Positions 43,252 through 52,156 of a DNA stretch of 64,000 nt are shown piece by piece. The stretch spans positions 55,974 to 119,973 of the forward strand of contig CALCNX010000034.1 of the NCBI GenBank assembly GCA_937899715.1. The letters run 5' to 3'. The stretch's first letter is position 1, and each line of letters starts with the position of its first letter. Under the pieces are notes generated by a model that made no database searches, was not told the origin of the DNA, and saw only the letters and a list, made by a program, of their open reading frames with translations. Origin of the DNA: an uncultured bacterium. GTDB taxonomy: Bacteria; Bacteroidota; Ignavibacteria; Kapaibacteriales; UBA4661. The translations under genes and the position numbers were made by a program.

Positions 43252-44184
43252 ATGAAAGTTGTTTTGACCGGTGGTACAGGTCTTATTGGCAGTCGTGTCT
43301 CGCAGTATTTGGTGCAGCAAGACCACGAAATTGTAGCTCTGACGCGCCGTGTAAGGCAAGGTGCAGGACAAAAAAGCCCGCACGGTCTGAATGTGCGATT
43401 TGTTGAGTGGGATGCACGCACGCTCGGTGCGTGGGCAACGGAAGTGGATGGTGCAGATGCTATCGTGCATCTGGCAGGAGAAGGCATTTTTGATTCCCGC
43501 TGGACAGACGACGTGAAAAAACGTATCGTCGAAAGTCGTATCCACACAACGCGCCTTTTGGTTCAGGCTGTTGCTGAGGCAAACGCCAAGCCGTCGCTCT
43601 TTGTCTCTGCCTCCGCCGTCGGTTATTATGGCGACCGCAAAGACGAACCGACTGACGAGGAGGTAAGCGCAGGTAAAGGCTTTCTTGCTGATGTTTGTGT
43701 GCAGTGGGAAGCCGAAGCAGAGAAGGCTGCTCAGTATGGTTGCCGCGTAGCGATGCCCCGCATTGGTATTGTTCTGGACGCTCACGGTGGGGCGTTGAAG
43801 AGTATGGTTCCTATCTTTCGTGTATTTTTAGGAATGCCGCTTGGCTCAGGACACCAGTGGCTTCCATGGATTCACATAGAAGATGTCGTTCGCGGGCTTG
43901 TCTATCCCTTGGAAAATATTCGGCTGGAAGGCGCTTACAATCTTGCCTCTCCGCATCCTCTTCGCATGGGCGAGTTTTGCTCTGCACTGGGGCAAGCGCT
44001 TGGTCGTCCGTCGTGGTCGTGGCTGAGTGTGCCGGAATTTGCTTTGCGTCTAGGTATGGGCGAAGCTGCCGATGCGCTCACTGGTGGACAAAAAATTATA
44101 CCCAAAAAACTGCTGGATGCCGGATTTTCCTTCTCTTTTCCAACGATTGCTCCGGCACTGCATGATATTTTCTCCGAACAATAA
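43252..44184 (+). CDS. SDR-family epimerase, TIGR01777 (YfcH/SulA-like)
   Basis: A 310-residue NAD(P)-binding protein. Dinucleotide loop VVLTGGTGLIGSRVSQYL at the N-terminus, IVHLAGEGIFDSRWTDDVKKRI, active-site SASAVGYYGDRKDEPTDEE, IGIVLDAHGGALKSMVPIF and the C-terminal DUF1731 part with NLASPHPLRMGEFCSALGQ. The family is widespread, but its biochemical role is unknown; binding to the divisome has been proposed only for some members. Length normal. Confidence 0.93.
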   Translation: MKVVLTGGTGLIGSRVSQYLVQQDHEIVALTRRVRQGAGQKSPHGLNVRFVEWDARTLGAWATEVDGADAIVHLAGEGIFDSRWTDDVKKRIVESRIHTTRLLVQAVAEANAKPSLFVSASAVGYYGDRKDEPTDEEVSAGKGFLADVCVQWEAEAEKAAQYGCRVAMPRIGIVLDAHGGALKSMVPIFRVFLGMPLGSGHQWLPWIHIEDVVRGLVYPLENIRLEGAYNLASPHPLRMGEFCSALGQALGRPSWSWLSVPEFALRLGMGEAADALTGGQKIIPKKLLDAGFSFSFPTIAPALHDIFSEQ

Positions 44185-44217
44185 AGAACAATGTTATTTT
44201 TTTGAAGGGCAATTTCT

Positions 44218-45360
44218 ATGGATTTTATCGAAAAAAAACTCCGCATTGAAAACACCGACACGCTCACGCTTTTTGGCTACAACGACAGCAATCTTCGGCT
44301 ACTGGAAAATCACTTTGACGCAACCATTACCGTTCGCGGCAATAACGTTCTGGTGCGAGGTGATGCTACCGAAGTCCGCACGATAGAAAAAGTGCTGAAT
44401 GAACTCCAATTTATCATCCGTCGCGCCGGCTCACTTACCACGAACGACGTACTGACGGTGATGGATCTTGTCGGCTCAAAAAAAACGATACACAAGGAAG
44501 TTTCGGGTGACACCGAGCGAGCTGCTGCAATAGCAAGCATCATTCCGGGCGGCACTCCGCGTATGCAGGAATCCGACGAAAATATCTTGTACTTGGCGCA
44601 GGGCGAAACCATTAAAGCCCGCACTCCCACGCAAAAACTCTATTTCGAGAAAGTTCGCACGAATGATATTGTGTTCGGTATTGGTCCCGCCGGAACTGGT
44701 AAAACCTATCTTGCCGTTGCAATGGCGCTGGCGCTTTTGCGAAACCGTGAAGTCAGCCGCATGATTCTCTCGCGCCCGGCGGTAGATGCTGGCGAGTCCT
44801 TGGGCTTTTTGCCGGGCGACTATATGGAAAAGGTTGATCCGTACTTGCGTCCGCTCACTGATGCACTTGCCGAGATGGTAACAAGCGATAAACTCAAAAG
44901 TATGATGGAAAAACGAATCGTTGAGGTCACGCCGCTTGCGTATATGCGTGGTAGAACGTTTAATAATTCCGTCATCATTCTGGACGAGGCACAAAATGCC
45001 ACAGCGACGCAGATGAAAATGTTCCTAACCCGCATGGGACGTAACTCCAAGCTCATCATCACTGGAGACATTACGCAGATAGACCTTCCGCGCCGCACTG
45101 ATTCAGGATTAGTACAGATTCAAGAAGTGCTGAAGGGCATACAAGGCATTGCTTTTGTTTATTTCGACAAAGGCGACGTGGTTCGGCACAGATTGGTGGC
45201 AGAGATTATTGATGCTTACGAGCGATATGGACAAAGGCAGGAAGAACGGCGCGAAGCGCGGTTTGAGGCGAAAAAAGAGCAGGCATCAAACGGTGGTCAT
45301 CAAGAAAACGCTGCTGCGGAAGGCACATCCACGCTTACAGACTCAACGCCGATGAATTAA
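44218..45360 (+). CDS. PhoH-family ATPase
   Basis: A 380-residue protein with an N-terminal KH-like/RNA-associated region (about 1-110) and a PhoH ATPase core. Walker A is in FGIGPAGTGKTYLAVAMALAL, Walker B in NSVIILDEAQNATATQMKMF, and sensor and arginine stretches in LIITGDITQIDLPRRTDSGL. PhoH proteins are RNA-linked ATPases/helicase-like proteins. The C-terminal tail (after about 335) is a Gln/Glu/Arg-rich coiled coil ending in a Ser/Thr-rich tip. ybeY, which often follows phoH, is not next to it here. Confidence 0.93.
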   Translation: MDFIEKKLRIENTDTLTLFGYNDSNLRLLENHFDATITVRGNNVLVRGDATEVRTIEKVLNELQFIIRRAGSLTTNDVLTVMDLVGSKKTIHKEVSGDTERAAAIASIIPGGTPRMQESDENILYLAQGETIKARTPTQKLYFEKVRTNDIVFGIGPAGTGKTYLAVAMALALLRNREVSRMILSRPAVDAGESLGFLPGDYMEKVDPYLRPLTDALAEMVTSDKLKSMMEKRIVEVTPLAYMRGRTFNNSVIILDEAQNATATQMKMFLTRMGRNSKLIITGDITQIDLPRRTDSGLVQIQEVLKGIQGIAFVYFDKGDVVRHRLVAEIIDAYERYGQRQEERREARFEAKKEQASNGGHQENAAAEGTSTLTDSTPMN

Positions 45361-45391
45361 GAAACCATCACCCCCGCAGGGGGATATGCTC

Positions 45392-46081
45392 TCAGTGCCG
45401 GAGTCGGTCGGCGCAGTAGGTTTCGTACACGCCGTCAAGCAAGAGATTGATGGCATCGCTGGCTTCGCGGGCTGCATCAAGAGCCACGCGCTGGGATTCT
45501 GGCGTGGGACACATACGCACGAGTGCCTCGCGGGTAACGCGGCTGTGAATCACATCTGCTTCTTCATGCACAGTAAAAAACATCAAGCCCTCGTCTGAGG
45601 TGATGTTGTAGAATTTTTGAAGACCTGCTATTTTTGTACGCGCTACGTCTGGTATTTGCGATTCGTAGGCGTAGAGCGCTGCCAGTCCTTCGGCTGCATT
45701 TGGTCTTCCCGCAAGCTCACGGAGAATACGCACGGAATCTTTCGTGGTCGGGAGATATTTTCCATGTTGAATTTCTTCGCGTTTTACGCCCAAAGCCTCG
45801 GCAAAGCGCAGCCAAAGTTCGGGGTGATTATTCGGTCCGTGTTCTTCCTCGATAAGATTTTCGAGGAGCATTTGCCGAACAGTCATATCATCACAATTTG
45901 CGTGGGTGGCGCTTACAAATGTCGGGAAATAAAAGACTTGCCAATAGTATTCTTTGGCATATTGGCGAAGCATATCCAGCGTGAGCGCCCCTTCGTTCCA
46001 CATTTGGTAGAATGGGTGCTCCAGCATTTTTCGCTCAGAAATAATAGTGTCAAGCGATTCAAGGAATTGTGCGCTCTTCAT
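45392..46081 (-). CDS. CADD-family self-sacrificing para-aminobenzoate synthase
   Basis: A 229-residue di-iron helical-bundle protein of the CADD (chlamydial protein associating with death domains) family, part of the HO/TenA/PqqC superfamily. In Chlamydia it makes pABA for folate from its own tyrosine. The residues needed there are all present at a constant offset of two: Tyr25 (Chlamydia Y27) in LEHPFYQMW, Glu79 and His86 in EEEHGPNNH, Glu140 in YAYESQIP, Lys150 (K152) in VARTKIAGL, and His172, Asp176 and His179 in VHEEADVIH. Mapping uses the C. trachomatis sequence from memory. No pabA/B/C gene is visible here. Confidence 0.9.
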   Translation of the reverse strand: MKSAQFLESLDTIISERKMLEHPFYQMWNEGALTLDMLRQYAKEYYWQVFYFPTFVSATHANCDDMTVRQMLLENLIEEEHGPNNHPELWLRFAEALGVKREEIQHGKYLPTTKDSVRILRELAGRPNAAEGLAALYAYESQIPDVARTKIAGLQKFYNITSDEGLMFFTVHEEADVIHSRVTREALVRMCPTPESQRVALDAAREASDAINLLLDGVYETYCADRLRH

Positions 46082-46192
46082 AGCGTTTCGGACAGAAAAA
46101 ATTCGGGTATAAAGGAATACAGCAAAAAGAAATATACGAAATTTGTACTACTTACGAAAAAGATAGTTCCACCCCAAACGCATTGTTTCCCC

Positions 46193-47431
46193 TCATCCCT
46201 CCAAAAATGTTGCCACCGATAGCGCCCTGTAATCTGTTGCCACAGGTGCAAGGCGTGTGTAGATGCCGCTTGTGCGACCACCCAATAGATACACACCGAA
46301 ATTGGGGATGTAGCCGTCTTCGGTAGGGGCAGCGGCAAAAAATTGCTGGAGAATCCAGCGCGTTGGAATAGCCTGTTCGAGAGATTGCTGCCAAATATCA
46401 TCGCTTACTTCTCGACCGATAATCACTTCGTCGCCTTCGCAGCCATAATCCGATTTCATCACCCAATCATTTTTCTCAAGCAATGCAGCATCTTGTACAT
46501 CGCATAAACGCAATGTTTTCGGGACGTAGCGGTCTATTGTTTCTTGTGCTTCAGGAGAAAAGCGCTCGTGTATGTGCCAGAAAAACGCCATGGTGAGTTT
46601 GTTCTGCGTGAGTGCAGCACCAAATGGATTTACGACCTGCAAGTGACCACCTGCAACGGCTTCCAAGATAAGAGATAATTCCCGCTCAAGTGGTTCTTCA
46701 TCTGGAAAGTGCAATCCGTCAATCCATACGGACTCACGCTCAGCCCACCAATCGGTTTTGTAATGCCGAAGAGCAATATGAAGGCGTTTACCGAACATTC
46801 CGACTGCGCCGCCTTCCATTGGATGTAGATTAAATGGAGCACCAAAAACAACCTCAAAACCAGCACCTTGAAGCCATTCTTCATAGCATAATACCATTGA
46901 GAGATCTTCGGGAATTTCTGTTGGGAAAATGATTCCGACGCGCAGTGGCTCAGTATTGACGGGCGTGAGAAATGAGCGGAGCATTTCGATAAACTGCGCG
47001 GGAAATGCACTATTGGGGTTTTGTACGGGTGGGAAGCTCGGTGCAAAAAGGCTGTTGAGCAAGACGGCTTCGGCTTCACCGCTAGGCGTGTCGGAGTTCA
47101 TTTCGCACATTTGCACTCGTCCGTCCGGCAATAAAAATAAGTCCAGACGTGCGATTCCATGCCACAACCCGCCGGAGGCAAGCCACATCAGTCGCTGGTA
47201 GGGCGTGAGATCGAAGAAGTCCAGTAGAGATGGCTCTGCAAGAACAAGTGTGCAGAGTTCGTTATACAAGGCTCCGATTCGTTCTGCTGCTTCGCTTAAA
47301 TTTGCATAGATAGCTTTTGTCAGCAGCATTGGTTCAAGGCGAAAGCGCGGCTTGCCCTCTATCCATGGGTCACTGATGCGGCACGTGGCTTGAAGCGCTT
47401 CGGCAAAGGCATTGTAGTTGGAAAAGTGCAT
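46193..47431 (-). CDS. glutathionylspermidine-synthase-like ATP-grasp protein
   Basis: A 412-residue member of the glutathionylspermidine synthase pre-ATP-grasp family. It has YQRLMWLASGGLWHGIARLD, VQMCEMNSDTPSGEAEA (substrate/ATP site, Glu-Met-Asn), VMKSDYGCEGDEVIIG (ATP-grasp lysine and Gly-rich loop) and WILQQFFAAAP near the C-terminus. It forms an amide bond with an unknown amine or peptide. It is encoded next to a DUF350 gene, the same pairing as yjfC/yjfL in E. coli, but an inverted-repeat element lies between the two genes here. Confidence 0.88.
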   Translation of the reverse strand: MHFSNYNAFAEALQATCRISDPWIEGKPRFRLEPMLLTKAIYANLSEAAERIGALYNELCTLVLAEPSLLDFFDLTPYQRLMWLASGGLWHGIARLDLFLLPDGRVQMCEMNSDTPSGEAEAVLLNSLFAPSFPPVQNPNSAFPAQFIEMLRSFLTPVNTEPLRVGIIFPTEIPEDLSMVLCYEEWLQGAGFEVVFGAPFNLHPMEGGAVGMFGKRLHIALRHYKTDWWAERESVWIDGLHFPDEEPLERELSLILEAVAGGHLQVVNPFGAALTQNKLTMAFFWHIHERFSPEAQETIDRYVPKTLRLCDVQDAALLEKNDWVMKSDYGCEGDEVIIGREVSDDIWQQSLEQAIPTRWILQQFFAAAPTEDGYIPNFGVYLLGGRTSGIYTRLAPVATDYRALSVATFLEG

Positions 47432-47501
47432 ACATCAAGCCTTCGGTTATTTTTCTTGCCCCGCAGTTTTGAATGGATATTCTATCGGAGTCAAATCTTT
47501 T

Positions 47502-47645
47502 AGAAAATGTCTGAAAATACGTTTTAAGCCCTCACCCAACCCTCTCCCAGAGGGAGAGGGCTTCAGAAAACGGCTTCGTTTCTTGCTCCTTCTCCCTCTG
47601 GGAGAAGGCTGGGATGAGGGGATGCACAATTTTCAGACATTTTCT
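47502..47645. mobile_element. small inverted-repeat element (MITE-like)
   Basis: A 144-bp element with perfect 17-bp terminal inverted repeats: AGAAAATGTCTGAAAAT (47502-47518) and its exact reverse complement (47629-47645). Inside, a second, imperfect inverted repeat of about 29 bp runs from CCCTCACCC at 47529 and ends at GATGAGGG (47591-47620). The core (CCCTC-Pu/Py-CCC, then CTCTCCCAGAGGGAGA) is the common short repeat found in many genomes. Its right end overlaps the DUF350 gene's stop codon at 47645-47647. No target-site duplication could be settled; TA is possible. Confidence 0.85.
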
Positions 47646-48505
47646 TAGCTCACTCTAGCAATGAGCAATGCCGCTCCAATGTAGCTCACTGCTTCAATAA
47701 TTCCGGCATTAACATTTCTGTCGCGGCTAATTTCATTGTCCAATCCGCCGCCATAGAGACTGAAACCGCTTCCCAGCAGAAGCCCTTGCACGAGAAATTG
47801 ACGAATAGGGTAGAGTGCCACGACTGCCAATAATGCCCTGCCAAAGCCCGCAAAACTCGACACATAATCAACAAAATCACCCTTTGCAGCATGACCGACA
47901 ATAATACCAATGGCAATCATCAAGCCCGCATAACTCATGGCTGCGGGAATATTACCGCCAAGAATTTCTTGTACGTCGTCGTATGAAGTGAGGCGGCGAA
48001 AAAGGTACGTTATTACGAGCAGCGCAACAAAGCCTGCAATCAAAAATACAAAAGTCGTCAGGAAATTCCCACCCCGGGCATCGCCGGATACACACGCTGC
48101 AATGACCGATGCCGTTGCCACATAACTACCTGCGGCTGTGATACCGACAGCGATATTGCCTTGACGTACTGATTCATGTGCGTCCGCATGAAGAAAAATT
48201 CTGAGCAAGAGACTGGAGCTAAGTGCAAGGATAACAATGCCCGCGATACCATAAACAGCAACATCTAGTGCGTCATTCAGGAGCGTTCCGCTTCCTTCAC
48301 CTGCCAGTACCGAACCGATTATCAGCAAAATTCCCAACACATAACCCGCAATCTGCACACCCATAGCAGGATTGTCCTTGTGAACAAGGGATTCGGTAAG
48401 ATGTACCTTCATTACAAATTGATTGATAAAACGAGCAGCGATAAGTAGCAGAATCGTCGCTCCGCCAATAAACAGTGTTCCCTGAAGTATAGCTTGCCAG
48501 TTCAT
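47645..48505 (-). CDS. DUF350 membrane protein with duplicated domain
   Basis: A 286-residue membrane protein with about eight hydrophobic segments, two repeats of the DUF350 unit. Half one has HKDNPAMGVQIAGYVLGILL and VAVYGIAGIVILALSSSLLL; half two has GNIPAAMSYAGLMIAIGIIV and GRALLAVVALYPIRQFLVQG. Function unknown. The stop TAA (47645-47647) lies where the inverted-repeat element begins, so the C-terminus IGAALLIARVS may differ from the family. ATG 48505 (MNWQAILQG) is preferred to the longer frame. It is paired with the ATP-grasp gene at 46193-47431. Confidence 0.88.
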   Translation of the reverse strand: MNWQAILQGTLFIGGATILLLIAARFINQFVMKVHLTESLVHKDNPAMGVQIAGYVLGILLIIGSVLAGEGSGTLLNDALDVAVYGIAGIVILALSSSLLLRIFLHADAHESVRQGNIAVGITAAGSYVATASVIAACVSGDARGGNFLTTFVFLIAGFVALLVITYLFRRLTSYDDVQEILGGNIPAAMSYAGLMIAIGIIVGHAAKGDFVDYVSSFAGFGRALLAVVALYPIRQFLVQGLLLGSGFSLYGGGLDNEISRDRNVNAGIIEAVSYIGAALLIARVS

Positions 48506-48584
48506 AACGGTTTTCCCAAAAAGTGTGGATATGGCTTGTTTGCTTGTTTGTATGCTGAATGGTAATCTACTGTTTTTTCCTGCT

Positions 48585-49946
48585 TTACGCAACGTCAAAG
48601 TACGTTGACGAGTCTTTTGTTACTAAGATTACCGTCTTAGCAATATATTCGCTCCAGCCAAGCCCTGAATGAATGTATTCATGCGCAATAGAGCCTTGTT
48701 GCTTGCAAATATTCGGAGACTGAAGTATCATGGAAAGCCATTCATACGCATCCTCAACGGAACGAAAGACCGTTAAAGCGCCTTTGTCGTGAAGAGCAAT
48801 CGCATCACGCGCCCGCCCAATGTTTGCCCCCGACGCAAGCGGAATCCCATATCCGGCAGGTTCGGTAACGCTGTGAACCCCTGCCCCAAAGCCGCCACCG
48901 ATATATGCTGCGTCTGCCAAAGCGTACAAACGCAAAAGTTTACCGATGCTGTCAACAATAATGTGCTGCGGATTGGTTTGCTGCGGAGGGGATTGCTGCA
49001 CAGCCACAGCAGAACCAAGACGTTCTTCCAGTACGCTTAAATACTCACTTTGCGGCAGAATCTCTCGAAGGCGTATTACTGTTTCTTCGGTTGGTTCGTG
49101 TGGAGCGATAATCAGGCGTAAACGTTCTTGTAGCGGGTGTTCCAAGTGCTTCATTGCTTCCAGAATGCAGTCCTCATCAGGTTTCCACGAGCTGCCGAGG
49201 ACAAGCACAACATCGTCCTCACGGAAAAAATCTTCACTCAATCCAAATGCTTGTGTGCCTTCTGCTTGTGCAAGCGTTACTTGCTCCGCAATGCGGTCAA
49301 ATCGTGTGTCGGCACTTGTCGCAACCGATGCTGTAATATCCAGATGCCCAAACTTAGCGGTTTCACTTGCTCCGGCGGTGTAAATAGTGGCAAGCGAATT
49401 GTACACACGGCGCAGATACTCACGCCCGGCACCAAAACGCAAAAGTGGATTGTTTTCGTTGAGAGTAGCACAGACAAGAACGCTAGGAATAGAGCGGTCT
49501 TTGAGCGCCATGAGTATGTTATACCAAAGGTCGTAGCGAGCAAAAACGGCGCACGAAGGCTGTACCGCATCTATAAAGCACCTTGCGGCACATTTGCTGT
49601 CCAGTGGCAAATAGACAACGGCATCGGCTAACGGATAGTTTTTTTGATGCTCATACCCTGAGGGCGAAAAAAACGATACGATGATTTGCGAGTCTGGAGC
49701 ATGAGATTTAATGAGCTCTATAATCGGTTTTACTTGCTCAAATTCTCCCATCGAAGCAGCATGGAACCAGAAGCGTTTTGCGTTTGCCAGTGGTCTAGGC
49801 AGTTCGGCAAGAATATGCCATGTTTTTTGAACGCCCGTGTGGCGCAATCGCGCTTTTTTACTCACTAAACGAGCAATAAAAAATGCGATGTGCAGCACGG
49901 GAACTGCCATCGCATTGTATAAAAAATCTATAAGGAAATTTTTCAC
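48585..49946 (-). CDS. waaA: 3-deoxy-D-manno-octulosonic acid (Kdo) transferase
   Basis: A 453-residue GT-B transferase that links Kdo to lipid IVA. An N-terminal hydrophobic helix (about 11-28) anchors it; then FWFHAASMGEFEQVKPII, IIVSFFSPSGYE, SCAVFARYDLWYNIL, VVLVLGSSWKPDEDCIL, RLIIAPHEPTEETVI and AAYIGGGFGAGVHSVTEPAGYGIPLASG (donor site). All are WaaA signatures; the usual acidic catalytic residue is in GEFEQ. Together with lpxK it shows LPS biosynthesis. Spacing to the DUF350 gene (80 bp) suggests a separate unit or weak coupling. Confidence 0.93.
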   Translation of the reverse strand: MKNFLIDFLYNAMAVPVLHIAFFIARLVSKKARLRHTGVQKTWHILAELPRPLANAKRFWFHAASMGEFEQVKPIIELIKSHAPDSQIIVSFFSPSGYEHQKNYPLADAVVYLPLDSKCAARCFIDAVQPSCAVFARYDLWYNILMALKDRSIPSVLVCATLNENNPLLRFGAGREYLRRVYNSLATIYTAGASETAKFGHLDITASVATSADTRFDRIAEQVTLAQAEGTQAFGLSEDFFREDDVVLVLGSSWKPDEDCILEAMKHLEHPLQERLRLIIAPHEPTEETVIRLREILPQSEYLSVLEERLGSAVAVQQSPPQQTNPQHIIVDSIGKLLRLYALADAAYIGGGFGAGVHSVTEPAGYGIPLASGANIGRARDAIALHDKGALTVFRSVEDAYEWLSMILQSPNICKQQGSIAHEYIHSGLGWSEYIAKTVILVTKDSSTYFDVA

Positions 49947-49974
49947 AGAGGTATCATTATTGCCGAAAGCGCTA

Positions 49975-50763
49975 TCAGGATTGTTGATGCTGAAATTTCG
50001 CGGGGCGTTTTTCTAAAAAGGCGGTTGTACCTTCTTTGAAATCGGGCGTGTCGCAAAGTTCGGCAAATCGTTCTGCTTCAAAGCGCATTCCCTCTACGTG
50101 CCCAAGTTCGTCGGCAGCGAGGATAGCGGAAAGTGCCGCCCGGACAGCGGTTTGGCTGCGTGTGAGTATGGATTGGACAAGTTTTTCAGCACGGGGCAAA
50201 AGTTCTTCTTGGGAAACGACTTCATTCACCAGTCCGATTTTGAGAGCTTCTTCTGCTGAAATGCGGTCGCCCGAAAGGATAAGTTCTGTTGACTTAGCAC
50301 GTCCCACAAGGCGCGTCATACGCTGTGTACCGCCATAGCCGGGAAGTGTTCCCAGCGAGACTTCAGGGAGACCAAGTTGTGCGTTGGTGGAAGCATACCG
50401 CACGTGGCAAGCAAGCGCAATCTCACAGCCACCGCCCAATGCAAAGCCGTTCACAGCCGCAATGACGGGCTTTCCACAATGCTCGATGATATTAGCAACT
50501 GCCTGACCGCGCTCGGAAAAGGGTAATCCGCCGTTTGCGTCGAGTGGCTGAAGTTCGGCAATGTCTGCACCCGCAGCAAATGCTTTTACGCCGCTTCCGG
50601 TGATGATGAGGGCGTGGATAGTGTCGTCCTGCTGTGCTTGCGTTACGGCGTGCTGCAAGTCAGCGAGAAGCTGACCGTTGAGCGCGTTAAGTTTATCGGG
50701 GCGGTTCAGCGTGATGATACTGTAACCCTGCTTTTTTTCGACCAAAAGGGTAAGGTATTTCAT
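49975..50763 (-). CDS. enoyl-CoA hydratase/isomerase family protein
   Basis: A 262-residue crotonase-fold enzyme that hydrates 2-enoyl-CoA in fatty acid oxidation. YSIITLNRPDKLNALNG, AFAAGADIAELQPLD (oxyanion loop), VNGFALGGGCEIALACHVRYAS and LPEVSLGTLPGYGGTQRMTRLVG with both catalytic glutamates (E in GGGCEIALACH and LPEVSLG) are in place. Length is normal and the C-terminal helix ends KRPAKFQHQQS. ATG 50763 is the start. No other beta-oxidation gene is near, so it could serve another CoA-ester pathway. Confidence 0.95.
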   Translation of the reverse strand: MKYLTLLVEKKQGYSIITLNRPDKLNALNGQLLADLQHAVTQAQQDDTIHALIITGSGVKAFAAGADIAELQPLDANGGLPFSERGQAVANIIEHCGKPVIAAVNGFALGGGCEIALACHVRYASTNAQLGLPEVSLGTLPGYGGTQRMTRLVGRAKSTELILSGDRISAEEALKIGLVNEVVSQEELLPRAEKLVQSILTRSQTAVRAALSAILAADELGHVEGMRFEAERFAELCDTPDFKEGTTAFLEKRPAKFQHQQS

Positions 50764-50803
50764 AGAAATCAAGGAAAATCAATGGTTCTGGGTGTGGTAA
50801 AAA

Positions 50804-51502
50804 TTATGGTTTCTTTTGTTTCCATTCGTTCCAGCCGCCAACATAGACAAATACTCGCGTGAAGCCCATTTTGACAAGATTTTCTGCCAGTTCGTGGCTG
50901 AGTTCGCAAGCACCTCCGCCACAGTACGCAATAATCGGCTTGTCGCGCGGAATCCCGATAATGCGTCCGATATTTTGCTCAAACTCCGGCGTGTAGATAT
51001 TGATTGCGTTGCCAATGTGTCCCGCTTCAAATTCTCGTGCCGGACGAGCATCAATGAGCATGATGTCAGGATTGGTGAGCAGTTTTTCTACCTGGTCGAA
51101 ACGAATTTCTAATGCTTTGGCGGGTGCTGCGGGCTTGGGGGCTTGCTCTTGTGGTGGTGCTTCTTGTTGGGTTTGCGGCGTAGCAGCTTTTGTGGGCTGG
51201 GTTGTGCTCTTGACGGGTTCTTTTGTGGTTCCTTGTTTTGAGGTCGTATTTTTTTCTTGTGCCTGCTGCTCCCTGCCAACGCTTTGGGTTGGAGGTGCTT
51301 CTTGCGAAACTGGTGCTGCTGGTGTCGTGCTTGGAACTGTGGCAGTAAGAGCCGTAATAAGCGAATCGGAGGCAACCACCGTCGTTTCGGTGCGGACAAG
51401 CGGAAGCGGTTTAGGAGAAAAGGCATTGTAGCTGAGTCCTAACACAAGCGCTGCGCCGAGTATAATCGCTGATTCACGGGTAAGAATGAGGTTCTTATTC
51501 AT
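50804..51502 (-). CDS. membrane-anchored rhodanese-domain protein
   Basis: A 232-residue protein. An N-terminal membrane anchor is at about 13-30 (ESAIILGAALVLGLSYNAF), then a 90-residue disordered linker dominated by Gln, Ala, Pro, Thr and Lys, then a rhodanese domain (about 135-232): VEKLLTNPDIMLIDARPARE, AGHIGNAINIYTP, and active-site Cys in IIAYCGGGACELSHELAENL. The Cys loop is CGGGACE and ends VYVGGWNEW. It should transfer sulfane sulfur or bind it outside the cytoplasm. The longer upstream frame overlaps the next gene and is rejected. Confidence 0.9.
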   Translation of the reverse strand: MNKNLILTRESAIILGAALVLGLSYNAFSPKPLPLVRTETTVVASDSLITALTATVPSTTPAAPVSQEAPPTQSVGREQQAQEKNTTSKQGTTKEPVKSTTQPTKAATPQTQQEAPPQEQAPKPAAPAKALEIRFDQVEKLLTNPDIMLIDARPAREFEAGHIGNAINIYTPEFEQNIGRIIGIPRDKPIIAYCGGGACELSHELAENLVKMGFTRVFVYVGGWNEWKQKKP

Positions 51503-51533
51503 AAAAGAGGAGGTGTTGTTTTTGGGGGAATGT

Positions 51534-52019
51534 TTAGGATTCAAGCGCCTTTTTGAGAAGAGCAATTTGTCCGGCGTGATAAATAGTGTGTTGAATAATG
51601 CCGTGCAGAAGCACATAGATAGACACACCTTCGCCAGTTTCGCGGACACGTTTTGTGCCGAGGACTCTCTGAAGTTCTTCGTCCGTAAGGCTTGCTATTT
51701 TTTGTTCCAGCGCAGTATGAACCGTGTGAAATCGTTGCAAAGCATTACTCCAAGCGGCTTCGGAAGAATCCGTAATTACATTCCAATCACCGTCTTCGGG
51801 CATATCCATTATCCCGGTCTCCAAGCGGCGGAGCGCTTCGCCTTCCCATCCGGTGATATGCAGAAGAAGTTCCCAAATAGAATGTGCTTGTGGGATGATG
51901 CGGCTTGCGGCTTGCGCCGATGAAATACCTCGTAAAATCTCGTTTACGGGAGTTCCATACCAAGCATCACCGTTGTATGCGCGGCGGAATTGGTCAAGAA
52001 TACGAGAAATTTCAGTCAT
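51534..52019 (-). CDS. DinB-family protein
   Basis: A 161-residue four-helix bundle protein of the DinB/YfiT metal-binding superfamily. The three metal histidines are in IWELLLHITGWEGEALRRLE and HGIIQHTIYHAGQIALLKK. The start, MTEISRILDQFRRAYNGDAWYG, is typical. The family includes thiol transferases and DNA-damage-inducible proteins of unknown role. It lies between the rhodanese and mnmE genes on the same strand, with a candidate promoter just upstream (52069-52098). Confidence 0.88.
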   Translation of the reverse strand: MTEISRILDQFRRAYNGDAWYGTPVNEILRGISSAQAASRIIPQAHSIWELLLHITGWEGEALRRLETGIMDMPEDGDWNVITDSSEAAWSNALQRFHTVHTALEQKIASLTDEELQRVLGTKRVRETGEGVSIYVLLHGIIQHTIYHAGQIALLKKALES

Positions 52020-52068
52020 AGAGTTATGGAAAATGAGGCTGTGTGCCGTTAATTTGGGAAGTGCGTAT

Positions 52069-52098
52069 CAAATTTACGGATTTTCTCACGGCGTACAA
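52069..52098 (-). promoter_or_regulatory. candidate Bacteroidota-type promoter for the dinB-like gene
   Basis: On the minus strand TTG (complement of 52096-52098) is followed after 19 bp by TAAATTTG (complement of 52069-52076), which fits TAnnTTTG. It lies about 50 bp upstream of the start codon at 52019. Confidence 0.45.
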
Positions 52099-52156
52099 TC
52101 CAAAAAATAATTTTGCCCTGCTTGGTGTGGTCAGATCTTTTGGGCTGGCGAGAATG

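Noticed and set aside
47502..47645. A terminator hairpin for the ATP-grasp or DUF350 gene
   Set aside because: The internal stem could slow polymerase, but no U-tract follows on either strand, and the 17-bp perfect outer repeats fit an inserted element better.
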